From Candidatus Kuenenia stuttgartensis (GTDB lineage: Bacteria > Planctomycetota > Planctomycetia > Isosphaerales > Isosphaeraceae), in assembly GCA_945872325.1 (NCBI GenBank), contig CAMBZY010000032.1:1-13211 (forward strand): a DNA stretch of 13,211 nt. Reading direction: 5' to 3'. Shown piece after piece: positions 1 through 6,764 of the stretch; position 1 is the stretch's first letter, and every line of letters starts with the position of its first letter. The notes under the pieces were generated by a model. The model was not told where the DNA came from, did no database searches, and saw nothing but the letters and a program-made list of their open reading frames with translations. The position numbers and the translations under genes are program-made.

Positions 1-28
1 CCGCGAGCGGAGACAGGAGGGATGGTAA

Positions 29-108
29 AGCTATACTTTGTATTGGCTTACGCCGTCCTTGGGTGTTGCCCAAGGCTGGTATGGAACGGGCCTTTGGCCC
101 TCAAACCA
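29..108 (+). repeat. REP-like element with two tandem hairpins
   Basis: Two adjacent hairpins are visible: CCTTGGG / CCCAAGG (57-63 with 69-75, loop TGTTG) and GGGCC / GGCCC (88-92 with 96-100, loop TTT). The right part (77-108) recurs in inverted orientation at 5273-5304 with 26 of 32 positions identical, so this belongs to a dispersed family. The sequence is open in some frames but shows no convincing protein. It is probably a non-coding palindromic element or a mobile-element remnant. The left limit is uncertain because the window begins nearby. Confidence 0.5.
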
Positions 109-113
109 AATCC

Positions 114-135
114 ATTGATCTATTGATCTATTGAT
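114..135 (+). repeat. Short tandem repeat, 8-bp unit
   Basis: The unit ATTGATCT occurs twice, followed by a partial third copy (ATTGAT). It lies between the hairpin element at 29-108 and the palindromic repeat at 154-207, in sequence without a gene. Confidence 0.6.
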
Positions 136-153
136 GCGTTGTGGCTTTATGAC

Positions 154-207
154 TTATGCGTAATAACGAGGGCTAGCGCCCGGCGGCTAGATTCAAACAG
201 AGAAACC
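154..207 (+). repeat. Partial copy of the GGCTAGCGCC palindromic repeat family
   Basis: Positions 170-196 match 9499-9525 exactly over 27 bases. Similarity extends on both sides: a TTA-T/C-GCG block on the left and a GAAACC block on the right. The copy lacks the AACCGG block seen at 9494-9499. It is a degraded half of the composite element described at 9451-9536. Apart from repeats, I see nothing gene-like in 1-361; the reading frame open through it on the plus strand crosses the repeat and overlaps the SPFH gene antisense. Confidence 0.75.
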
Positions 208-288
208 GCGATCGCACGGAGAGTTTCGTTTTCGAATCCGTCAATTGGGCAATTAAGGGATTCTATATTAACCAGACTAATCGATATC

Positions 289-311
289 AGAGCCTCGGGT
301 CAAGAAGCTCT
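289..311 (-). terminator. Possible hairpin downstream of the SPFH gene
   Basis: On the minus strand, about 50 bases after the SPFH stop codon, AGAGCTTC and GAGGCTCT can pair over 8 bp (one G-T pair) around the loop TTGACCC. No T-tract follows, so termination is only a suggestion. Confidence 0.25.
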
Positions 312-361
312 AAATGGAATCACTTTATTTTACATCTGTAGGATGCTGAATGTCCAGCGAA

Positions 362-1177
362 TTATTCCGAATCTCTGGATTGTTTTGATGGTGCGGAGAT
401 CTTCAATAACTCGGAGGCATCGAGCACAATTTTATTACCCTCGTTTGATTCGAGAGTTTGGATCAATCGCAAAAGCCCGAGGCCAGGGTTGGACTGCACC
501 GTTCGGGCTGCGTTGGCAAGGCTTCGCAGAGCGGCAGATTCGCCACGGGCTCGCTCCAATGCAGCCAGTCCTTCCTGCCTCGCTTCAGCCACTTTTGCAT
601 ACATTTGTTTTAATGGAGCAGGCAACATGCAATCGCGCACTGAAACGGCCAGAATCGAAATTCCATAACGATTTGTCTGCTCTTTCACGATCATCTCAAT
701 CTGGCCTCCAATGGTGCTGCGACTCGCCAGAATCTGGTCGGCGGTCATGAGTTCCATCACGGTGCGCGTTGCGGATTGAATGTCAGCATAAAGCGTTTGG
801 TAATATTCGTCTACTACTGTGAATGCTTTGACTGGATCCGTGAATTGCCATCGGCACTGAAGGCTGATTTTAAAGCTTAATGCATCTGCGCTGAGCACTT
901 CCTGACCCGCAACGATCAGAGTTTGTTCACGCATTTCAAAGATATTGATTGTTGTGGTTGATGACCGGTAGCGGAACTGCGAAGGCTCGACAATTCCTGT
1001 AAGTTTGCCTCGATCATAACGAACCGCTTTTTGATATTCATAAATCGTGATTTGAGGGAAATGCAACTCAAGCCAGTGATAGATCTTTTTCCAAATGAAA
1101 GCGATCAGCAATCCCGCGATAAAAATTGCTACGCCAATCCAGATAGCGAATTCTCGATTCAAATTAGCGAATGGCAT
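362..1177 (-). CDS. SPFH/band-7 domain membrane protein (slipin/stomatin-like)
   Basis: A 271-residue protein with one N-terminal membrane segment (about residues 11-29, rich in I, G, A and F). An SPFH/band-7 region follows from about residue 45 to 210. It begins with a YQKAVRYDRGK stretch that corresponds to the ERGVV-type start of slipins and carries the TVVDEYYQTLYADIQSATR segment typical of the fold. Residues 190-225 (KQMYAKVAEARQEGLAALER, then ARGESAA) are charged and alanine-rich, the usual coiled-coil tail used for oligomerisation. Family members form membrane scaffolds or microdomains. No NfeD partner lies next to it, although slipins often have one, so its protein partner is unknown. 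The ATG at 1177 precedes the hydrophobic segment directly; the Shine-Dalgarno is weak. It is followed by 361 gene-free bases and preceded by a 339-base gap, so it is probably monocistronic. Confidence 0.88.
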   Translation of the reverse strand: MPFANLNREFAIWIGVAIFIAGLLIAFIWKKIYHWLELHFPQITIYEYQKAVRYDRGKLTGIVEPSQFRYRSSTTTINIFEMREQTLIVAGQEVLSADALSFKISLQCRWQFTDPVKAFTVVDEYYQTLYADIQSATRTVMELMTADQILASRSTIGGQIEMIVKEQTNRYGISILAVSVRDCMLPAPLKQMYAKVAEARQEGLAALERARGESAALRSLANAARTVQSNPGLGLLRLIQTLESNEGNKIVLDASELLKISAPSKQSRDSE

Positions 1178-1516
1178 GGATCAATCAATCTCTTGAGAAT
1201 GAACAGTTTCGCGCCAGAAGGCCCATGTTGATTCAGCGGGGGCCATTCATCCTCGGTGAATGATGACCCGCAGGGCCGGTCAATCATTGCCACTGATTCT
1301 GAACATGTCGGAAGTCATGGCAGGGCCTGCTGGAACGAGACTGGAGTAGAGGATTCGAACCTCACGGTTTCCATGAGTGCAAAATTTCCAAATACGCGAA
1401 TCTGATCGGCTGATGGCCCATACTGTTCGCTTTGCGAAATCCTGCATCGTTAAATGTATGGGAGCCGGAATCGGCTGTCAAGCGATCAGAAATCGGATGT
1501 GATGCGTTTTTACAAT
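1178..1516. other. Gene-free gap between the sigma-54 activator and SPFH genes
   Basis: No credible ORF was found. It contains a CATTCA/TGAATG hairpin (1246-1264), a tRNA-Ser-like remnant on the minus strand (about 1341-1428), and a short AGCCG/CGGCT hairpin (1463-1476) lying 40-55 bases past the stop codon of the activator gene. That hairpin has no T-tract. No clear promoter for the SPFH gene was recognised. Confidence 0.5.
1341..1428 (-). pseudogene. Degenerate tRNA-Ser(GGA)-like sequence
   Basis: On the minus strand a T-arm-like GAGG-TTCGAAT-CCTC is preceded, 25 bases upstream, by TTGGAAA, a serine GGA anticodon loop. The spacing leaves about 15 bases for a long variable arm, as in type II tRNAs, and the whole is about 86-88 bases. 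The anticodon stem pairs at only three of five positions, the acceptor ends pair only partly, the T-stem has a T-T mismatch, and the D-arm is not recognisable. It therefore cannot be a normal tRNA. It is either a decayed tRNA-Ser or a chance likeness. Confidence 0.3.
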
Positions 1517-2746
1517 TCAAATCGAAACATCTTCATCGAGACTTTCCGGATCCAACCCTTCCTGGCCCAGTTTCATTTCCTGAATTTTTTTATGAAGCGT
1601 GTTGCGGTTGATGCCGAGTCGGGCGGCCGCTTTGATCTGGACATTGTCACACAATTGCATGACATGGCGGATCAGCTCATTTTCCACCTTGCCCACCACA
1701 AGCTCGTGCAGGTTGGACGACCCTCCAGGAGCCTGCGAGACACCCATTCTGACCAATTCAGCCGCCATCGTTTCCATGGCTCGCGACGAACTATCGCCTG
1801 AAATGATTGTCGCAGGTGGGCGCGGCCGTTCGGCGACTTGTGCAACCGCGGGCGCAGGTGCCCCATTGGGCCGCCCCAGAGATGTCCAGCGAGGCAGCCA
1901 GGCCACCGGCGATTCACCACGCAATTCTGGAGGCAGATCGGCGGCCGTCAGCTCATTCCCAACGCCTAAAATTACGGCACGCTCCGCATAGTTCTGCAAC
2001 TCCCGAACATTACCGGGCCAGTCGTAATCGACCAGCATCTGCATGGCCTCGGTGGTCACCAAAGGCGATTCACGCATGTTCTGGGCTGCAAAACGCTTGA
2101 GAAAATACTCAACGAGAATCGGAATGTCTTCGCGGCGTTCACGCAGGGGCGGGAGCACGATCGGAACCACATTGAGACGATAATAGAGGTCTTCGCGGAA
2201 CCGGTCGGCCGCAACTTCCTCACGCAGGTCGCGATTCGTGGCTGCAATCACCCGAGTGTCCACTTTGACAGACCGGATGTCGCCGACTCGCTCGAATTCG
2301 CCTTCCTGAAGCACGCGCAGAAGCTTGACCTGAAGCTTGGGCGATGTGCTGTTGATCTCGTCCAGAAACAGACTTCCGGTGTGGGCGGCTTCAAATCGGC
2401 CCGTCCGATTGTCGCTGGCGCCTGTGAACGAACCCTTGACGTGCCCAAAAAGCTCGCTTTCGAGCAGGCTTTCCGTCAATGCTCCACAGTTCATCCGAAT
2501 ATAAGGACCGCTACGACGCTGGCCAAGGTCGTGTAAGGCTCGTGCGATCAATTCCTTGCCGGTGCCGGTTTCGCCTAAAAGCAAGACGCAGGCACGACTT
2601 GGAGCCACTTGACGAGTCACCCTGGCCACTTCGCGCATGGCTGGGCTGGTCCCGATCACGCTTGGCAAAGTGCCAAGATTGCTCTCGGTGGAGGAAAACC
2701 GGAGATTTGCAGGCATGGAAGTTGTGACCATATCGTTCAAAATCAT
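1517..2746 (-). CDS. Sigma-54-dependent transcriptional activator (AAA+ plus Fis-type HTH, no sensor domain)
   Basis: With the ATG at 2746 the protein has 409 residues. The sigma-54 interaction ATPase domain starts near residue 28. It has Walker A GETGTGKE (58-65), an L1 loop GSFTGA (105-110, usual form GAFTGA), Walker B SLFLDEIN (125-132) and the arginine-finger region FREDLYYRLN (183-192). A proline/alanine-rich linker follows. A Fis-type helix-turn-helix (IKAAARLGINRNTLHKKI, 371-388) binds DNA near the C-terminus. Such proteins hydrolyse ATP to open sigma-54 promoters. There is no receiver, GAF or PAS domain, so it resembles PspF-type activators that are controlled by a separate protein or by expression level. 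The frame stays open to a TTG at 2770, but that codon directly abuts a purine run and is not well placed. An ATG at 2716 is also possible. No sigma-54 promoter (GG-N10-GC) was recognised nearby, so its targets are probably elsewhere. Confidence 0.9.
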   Translation of the reverse strand: MILNDMVTTSMPANLRFSSTESNLGTLPSVIGTSPAMREVARVTRQVAPSRACVLLLGETGTGKELIARALHDLGQRRSGPYIRMNCGALTESLLESELFGHVKGSFTGASDNRTGRFEAAHTGSLFLDEINSTSPKLQVKLLRVLQEGEFERVGDIRSVKVDTRVIAATNRDLREEVAADRFREDLYYRLNVVPIVLPPLRERREDIPILVEYFLKRFAAQNMRESPLVTTEAMQMLVDYDWPGNVRELQNYAERAVILGVGNELTAADLPPELRGESPVAWLPRWTSLGRPNGAPAPAVAQVAERPRPPATIISGDSSSRAMETMAAELVRMGVSQAPGGSSNLHELVVGKVENELIRHVMQLCDNVQIKAAARLGINRNTLHKKIQEMKLGQEGLDPESLDEDVSI

Positions 2747-3109
2747 GCCAGAAAACGTCTCAGGAAACAACCCTTTTGGCTAAAAAAAGTGTCAAGATTT
2801 GTCGAAAAAAACGACAGTCTGCCCGATTCATGCGCAGCAGGGTCCATTTCGTGGATCTTTCACCAAAGCTCAAACTTCGGATAACAATTTGGGAACCCGG
2901 CCCTGTTCGGTGAAGCGTTACTACAAGAAAACGGATCGCCTAACGTTCCAGTTGCCAGCCAGCTCTGGAAACAGACTTGGTCGTTCACTCGGCACCTTTT
3001 GAGTTTTCCGTTACCATGATTTTCATTTCAGCAGTTTCGAATGATGACGCACTTCGACTAGAATATTGTATATCTGCCGCTTCTAAACTGAGATGAAAGT
3101 GAGAAGGTG
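2747..3109. other. Divergent intergenic region
   Basis: This lies between the sigma-54 activator (minus) and the DUF1223 gene (plus) and must hold both promoters. A TGTCG/CGACA inverted repeat with an A7 loop (2800-2816) sits about 55 bases upstream of the activator start and could be an operator. On the minus strand a TTGACA hexamer lies at about 2788-2793 without a good -10. On the plus strand TAGAAT (3059-3064) could be a -10 for the DUF1223 gene, but its -35 is poor. No small gene is supported. Confidence 0.35.
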
Positions 3110-3955
3110 ATGACAATCCATTTGAACCGTCGGTCCGTGATTCAAGCTGGATTGGGTTCGATTTTCACACCTTCAATGATCTTGGGCGAGCCCCTGAAGG
3201 ATCCGAATCGCAAGCTGGTTCTGGTCGAGCTCTTCACCTCACAGGGTTGTGATTTATGCCCTGATGCTGAGCGATTGATTGGCCGCCTGTTGGAGGAAGA
3301 ACGAAAATCGAGTGACCGCATAGCGGTTCTGGCCTGGCATGTGGATTATTTCAATCGTCCCTGGCGCGACCCGTTTTCAGAGGCCCGCTACAGCAGCCGA
3401 CAAATGGCATATCACGAAGTTTTTACCAGAACTCGGCCGGCTTTCATGAAAACAGCCGAGAACGGATTGTATTTCACTCCCATGCTGATGATTGATGGGA
3501 TCACGCCCATGCTGGCCAATACCAAGCCCGAAACCATTCAGAAGGTGAAGAATGCAATCACGGCCGCCAGGAGAAAATCGGTGGAAATTCATCTGGATTT
3601 TGAATTTCACGGTCCGAGCGGAGAATTAAGGGTTGATCTCAATCAAATGTCACGCAAAAGCCGCTCAACCAAATCCTCCAAGGATCTCCTGGTGACGGCC
3701 GCATGTGTTCAGAAAACGGCTTCGACAAATGTCGAGAGTGGCGAGAATGCTGGCAAAGTTCTTACTGAACAATCCATCGTGCGCGACTATGATTATAAGG
3801 CGTGGAATGCGAATGCGGATCGCAAGACAACAATTCGATTGAACCTCAAACCGCCGGCAGGCCTGAAACAATCCGAAATGAGCTGGATTGCATTTATCCA
3901 GGACACATCCACAGGGGCGATTCTGCAATCATTCCAAGGGGCGTGGAACGCTTGA
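3110..3955 (+). CDS. DUF1223 family exported protein with a CxxC motif
   Basis: A 281-residue protein. The N-terminus has a twin-arginine-type leader (NRRSVIQAG, residues 6-14, then a hydrophobic stretch to about 25). The body matches the DUF1223 pattern: VLVELFTSQGCDLCPDAERL (37-56) with C47-D-L-C50 in the thioredoxin-like position, then AWHVDYFNRPWRDPFSEARY and the YFTPMLMIDG strand-turn. DUF1223 proteins have a thioredoxin-like fold and are exported; their substrate is not established. The ATG at 3110 is chosen; a GTG at 3107 directly before it is the alternative. A purine-rich GAGAAGG ends two bases before the ATG. A five-codon ORF (3093-3110) ends on the first base of the start codon. 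The gene is convergent with the tandem thioredoxin-fold gene, which is probably also exported by the Tat route, suggesting both act outside the cytoplasmic membrane. Confidence 0.85.
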   Translation: MTIHLNRRSVIQAGLGSIFTPSMILGEPLKDPNRKLVLVELFTSQGCDLCPDAERLIGRLLEEERKSSDRIAVLAWHVDYFNRPWRDPFSEARYSSRQMAYHEVFTRTRPAFMKTAENGLYFTPMLMIDGITPMLANTKPETIQKVKNAITAARRKSVEIHLDFEFHGPSGELRVDLNQMSRKSRSTKSSKDLLVTAACVQKTASTNVESGENAGKVLTEQSIVRDYDYKAWNANADRKTTIRLNLKPPAGLKQSEMSWIAFIQDTSTGAILQSFQGAWNA

Positions 3956-3970
3956 AAGCGTTCCACGTTT
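3942..3970. terminator. Hairpin terminator between convergent genes, stop codon in the loop
   Basis: CGTGGAACGCT (3942-3952) and AGCGTTCCACG (3957-3967) form a perfect 11-bp stem around the loop TGAA (3953-3956), followed by TTT. The TGA in the loop is the stop codon of the DUF1223 gene. The convergent gene ends at 3989, so the hairpin probably stops transcription from both sides. The T-tract is short on the plus strand and absent on the minus strand. Confidence 0.7.
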
Positions 3971-3988
3971 GGAAGAAGAGCAATATTT

Positions 3989-5131
3989 TCAATGAGTCCG
4001 GCCGAGGTTATCTGCCAGAACCCGGCGCAGGGCAAGGGCGTCGATCTCGCCGGTCTTGCGAAATACAATCTTGCCTCCAGGCGCGATCAGAATGGTATGA
4101 GGCACTGGCCCTGGCCAGGCTTTATCGAGGGCTTCTGCGAGCGCGTCCTGATCCTCACCCGTAAAAATATAATTGAGGTTCGAGGCATGATGCTCGCTCA
4201 AGACTTTGAGGGCCTTGGCGGTATCTTCGGGTTTATCGACGGAAATGGTGACCATTTCAAAGTCACGCTTGCGATACATCCGGTTGATCAGCACAAAGTC
4301 AGCCATTTCAGCCACGCAGGGGCCGCACCAGGTGGCCCAAATGTTGACGAGCCGGTAGTTTTTCGTGTCGTTTTTGGCAAGATTTTTGATGATCTTTAAA
4401 TCGGCTTTTTCAAGAGCGACCGGTTCGGCATCACACTTCGCCAGATGCTCCACAGCCGAGGCCCGTTTATCCGACCATTTTGTCGAACAACCGCGCACTC
4501 GAGTGATTGGTACGGAGACGGTTTTACCAGCCAAAAGGGCTTCGATTGCATTCAGGGTATCGGGTGTTTTGACAGGCCCGGTTTCGGTGTCGTCAAATCG
4601 GCCGTGATATTGCAACTTGCGATTTTTATCGAACACGAAAACGTGGGGCGTGGCCAGGGCTCCGTAGGCAAACGAGGTTTTCTGGGTTTCGCCGTCGTAG
4701 AGATAAGGGAAATTAAATTTCCGGTCAGAGGCCCGAATTTTCATGTCGGCCATCGAGTCGCTCACGTCGGTGAAGCCAAGTTCATCGAGCCTCAGTGCTT
4801 TATCGTCGTTCGGAGAGATGCAGACGACAGCCACGCCTTTGGCTTTATAATTGGCAGTCAGGTCGATGATTTTTTGCTCATATGCCTGAGCCGTCGGGCA
4901 GTGATTGCATGTGAAGATGATCGCCAGAACCGGTGCATCTTTAAAATCGGAGAGCTGATAATTCTTGCCGTCCACGCCGGGAAGGCTGAAGTCGGGGGCA
5001 AGGGCTCCGATTTCGAGAGGCTTTAAACCGGCAGGATCGGCCTTGGCGAAATGAGGAGCGATTGCAACTGCGCTGAGTCCGGCCATCCCGGCATTGAATA
5101 ACTGACGACGATTTAAGTCTTTGCGGTACAT
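3989..5131 (-). CDS. Exported redoxin with two thioredoxin-fold domains
   Basis: With the ATG at 5131 the protein has 380 residues. It opens with a twin-arginine-type leader (NRRQLFNAGMAGLSAVAIAP, residues 7-26). Domain 1 (about 38-205) is an AhpC/TSA-like redoxin with C75-N-H-C78 and a cis-Pro in ATPHVFV. A linker with a GCSTKW motif follows. Domain 2 (about 243-378) is TlpA-like with WATWCGPC (C269 and C272) and a second cis-Pro in GPVPHT. Planctomycetes often carry redoxins of the TCNHCP type; proteins of this kind reduce or isomerise extracytoplasmic thiols or pass electrons to them. The frame is open up to a GTG at 5263, but the added 44 residues do not look like a leader, so the ATG just before the Tat-like signal is preferred. 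It lies 275 bases downstream of the propeller gene on the same strand, probably with its own promoter. Confidence 0.9.
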   Translation of the reverse strand: MYRKDLNRRQLFNAGMAGLSAVAIAPHFAKADPAGLKPLEIGALAPDFSLPGVDGKNYQLSDFKDAPVLAIIFTCNHCPTAQAYEQKIIDLTANYKAKGVAVVCISPNDDKALRLDELGFTDVSDSMADMKIRASDRKFNFPYLYDGETQKTSFAYGALATPHVFVFDKNRKLQYHGRFDDTETGPVKTPDTLNAIEALLAGKTVSVPITRVRGCSTKWSDKRASAVEHLAKCDAEPVALEKADLKIIKNLAKNDTKNYRLVNIWATWCGPCVAEMADFVLINRMYRKRDFEMVTISVDKPEDTAKALKVLSEHHASNLNYIFTGEDQDALAEALDKAWPGPVPHTILIAPGGKIVFRKTGEIDALALRRVLADNLGRTH

Positions 5132-5272
5132 GGTTGCAGGATCTCGGTGGTCGTTGATGGAGATGAAATGGAGGAATCCATTCATCCTACACGGGTGGAT
5201 CGGTGAAGCCAAGAGAATTGATGAACGATCAATCAAGCGGATCGAAACCGCTGGCAAATTCACGAAGGCTCA

Positions 5273-5304
5273 TGGTTATAAGGCCAAAGGCCCGACCCAT
5301 ACCA
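5273..5304 (-). repeat. Second copy of the GGGCC-TTT-GGCC repeat
   Basis: Read on the minus strand this segment matches 77-108 at 26 of 32 positions, including the exact blocks TGGTATGG and CGGGCCTTTGGCC. The left hairpin of the first copy is not kept. It lies in the gap between the propeller gene and the redoxin gene. In RNA, GGCC-TTT-GGCC would form a short hairpin, so a role as a weak terminator for the propeller gene is possible. Confidence 0.6.
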
Positions 5305-5406
5305 TAGGTGCTTAAAGCGAATGCAAAACATATTTTATGGACCACCCCGGAATCCGGCATGAACCTTCACGAAAACGATTGCGCTTGTGGCTTCAATCTG
5401 TCAAAA

Positions 5407-6414
5407 TCAAGGGACCTTACGCCAAGTTCTACCCATGTTTTGTGAGGCCACGATGGTTCCCATATTACCAACAGCCCAGATATTTGAAGCTTCGGTCGCA
5501 GCAATTCCGTAGAGGAATGAGCCCGCCTGAGTCTCTTGTTTCAGCCACGAATTCCCACCATCGCGAGTGTGCAGAACCATTCCGTCGGCTCCACAGGCCC
5601 AGGCAGTGCTCTCGTTCAAGGCGTAAGTCGAGAGCAGCATCCGATTTGTCGATGAGTTCTGACGCTGCCAGGTTTCCCCACCATCGGCTGATTTCAAGAT
5701 CACGCCCGGCCCGCCCACGGCCCAGATTTGATTGGGGCCAGCGGTAGAAAGGGCGTGAAGATTGATCGCGGGATTGGTTGTCATGGTAACCCAGGTCTTT
5801 CCTGAGTCAGTGGTTCGGATCACGGTTCCCTTTGAACCCACGGCCCACGCGGTGGTGTCATTGACGGCTGACACATCAAACAAATAGCTTTTCGTCGAAC
5901 TGGCTTGAGGGGTCCAGGTCGCTCCACCGTCCTCTGTATGAAGCACGACACCGTCACCGCCCACAGCATATCCATTTTGACTGTTCTGGAAACTGACGCT
6001 GAAAAGGTCGGCCGAAGTGGAGGCGGACTGATCGGCCCAGGTCTCTCCACCGTCAGTCGTTTTCAGGATCAGCCCCTGATTGCCCACAACCCAGGCTGTG
6101 TTGCGATCAATTGATGCAATGTCGCGAAACCAGCGCGTATGGCCTGTATAAAAAGGCTCAATGCGCGACCAACTGGTGCCGCCGTCGGCCGTTTTCATAA
6201 TCGCACCATCGCGGCTCACGATGAATGCGTGATTGCGATCATTCAATGCGATGGAGACCAGCCAGTCTTCGGAAATATTGTGTAAAGTTGCCAGAGCTTG
6301 TGTCGCTTCGGCCCGGTTTGGGTCGCTCTTATGCTCCGAAACCTGTGCCACTCCAGCTGATGCCATGATTGCAACGGCCCCTAACTTTGCCGCAACTCGA
6401 ATCAATCCAATCAT
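5407..6414 (-). CDS. Exported Ycf48/BNR-like beta-propeller protein
   Basis: With the ATG at 6414 the protein has 335 residues. Residues 1-23 form a Sec-type signal peptide (positive R and K, then a hydrophobic AVAIMASAGVA core). The rest is seven repeats with a period of about 41 residues, each ending in an Asp-box-like motif: ADGGTSW (76-82), TDGGETW (120), EDGGATW (161), TDSGKTW (202), ADGGETW (243), RDGGNSW (284) and a decayed QNMGRTW (325). Each repeat also has an AWAVG-G-G strand. This predicts a seven-bladed propeller of the Ycf48 (photosystem II assembly factor) or BNR class. In non-photosynthetic bacteria its role is unknown; it is probably protein binding in the envelope. The start is supported by AGGAG at 6423-6427, eight bases before the ATG. 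The frame is open to 6567, but those residues do not fit a signal peptide. Confidence 0.87.
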   Translation of the reverse strand: MIGLIRVAAKLGAVAIMASAGVAQVSEHKSDPNRAEATQALATLHNISEDWLVSIALNDRNHAFIVSRDGAIMKTADGGTSWSRIEPFYTGHTRWFRDIASIDRNTAWVVGNQGLILKTTDGGETWADQSASTSADLFSVSFQNSQNGYAVGGDGVVLHTEDGGATWTPQASSTKSYLFDVSAVNDTTAWAVGSKGTVIRTTDSGKTWVTMTTNPAINLHALSTAGPNQIWAVGGPGVILKSADGGETWQRQNSSTNRMLLSTYALNESTAWACGADGMVLHTRDGGNSWLKQETQAGSFLYGIAATEASNIWAVGNMGTIVASQNMGRTWRKVP

Positions 6415-6764
6415 GATAAAGGCTCCTTTTTTTCTATCCAAACACTGCCCGGCGATTTCGATCGTCCATGAATCATATATTAAGATTGTATGAAGAAACG
6501 GAGAAAGATCAATGTATATTTTGTAATCTCTGAGATTTATGTACAGATAGCTTGACTTACAAGTCACTCGCCGGGCGACTGGTTCGATTCATCGCCTCTG
6601 ACGAAACCTCCCATAAAAATCAAGGGGGTTTGACTATCCCTCCCAAACCAAGTATTTTAAGTCTGTTACACCAAATTCAGAAGGTTGTCTGACCGTTCAC
6701 AATCTGAAACATTCGCCACACTTTATGATCCATAAGCATCGTCTTATGCAGTTGAGCTGATCCC
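6415..6764. other. Divergent intergenic region of the propeller and oxidase genes
   Basis: It holds a good minus-strand promoter (6486-6513) and, on the plus side, three mutually exclusive pairing segments: AAACCTCCC (6604-6612), GGGGGTTTG (6624-6632) and CCCTCCCAAACC (6638-6649). Close to the oxidase gene, TATGAT (6724-6729) could be a -10 without a good -35, and the inverted repeat CATAAG/CTTATG (6731-6736 and 6743-6748) lies just after it, where an operator could sit. No small gene is supported. Confidence 0.4.
6486..6513 (-). promoter_or_regulatory. Sigma-70-type promoter for the propeller gene
   Basis: On the minus strand TTGATC (-35), a 16-base spacer and TACAAT (-10) lie in AT-rich sequence. 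They would give a leader of about 65 bases before the ATG at 6414, which has a strong Shine-Dalgarno. The -10 matches TATAAT at five of six positions and the -35 matches TTGACA at four of six. Confidence 0.45.

Noticed and set aside
139..750. Plus-strand ORF of 203 codons
   Set aside because: It runs through a repeat unit and then antisense to the SPFH gene; the translation has no domain-like pattern.
2878..2890. CGGATAACAATTT matches the core of the E. coli lac operator
   Set aside because: The left half of the operator and the lac promoter are absent, and nothing around it looks like vector sequence; a 13-base match is best taken as chance.
4445..5026. Plus-strand ORF of 193 codons
   Set aside because: It is antisense to the well-supported tandem redoxin and its translation shows no family features.
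5132..5263. Longer N-terminus for the tandem redoxin from a GTG
   Set aside because: The added 44 residues would bury a clear twin-arginine-type leader; the ATG at 5131 fits far better.
6415..6567. Longer N-terminus for the propeller protein
   Set aside because: A strong AGGAG site and a signal peptide support the ATG at 6414, and the promoter candidate lies inside the extension.
6576..6600. GGTTCGATTC resembling a tRNA T-loop upstream of the oxidase gene
   Set aside because: The flanking bases do not form a T-stem and no anticodon arm or acceptor pairing is present.
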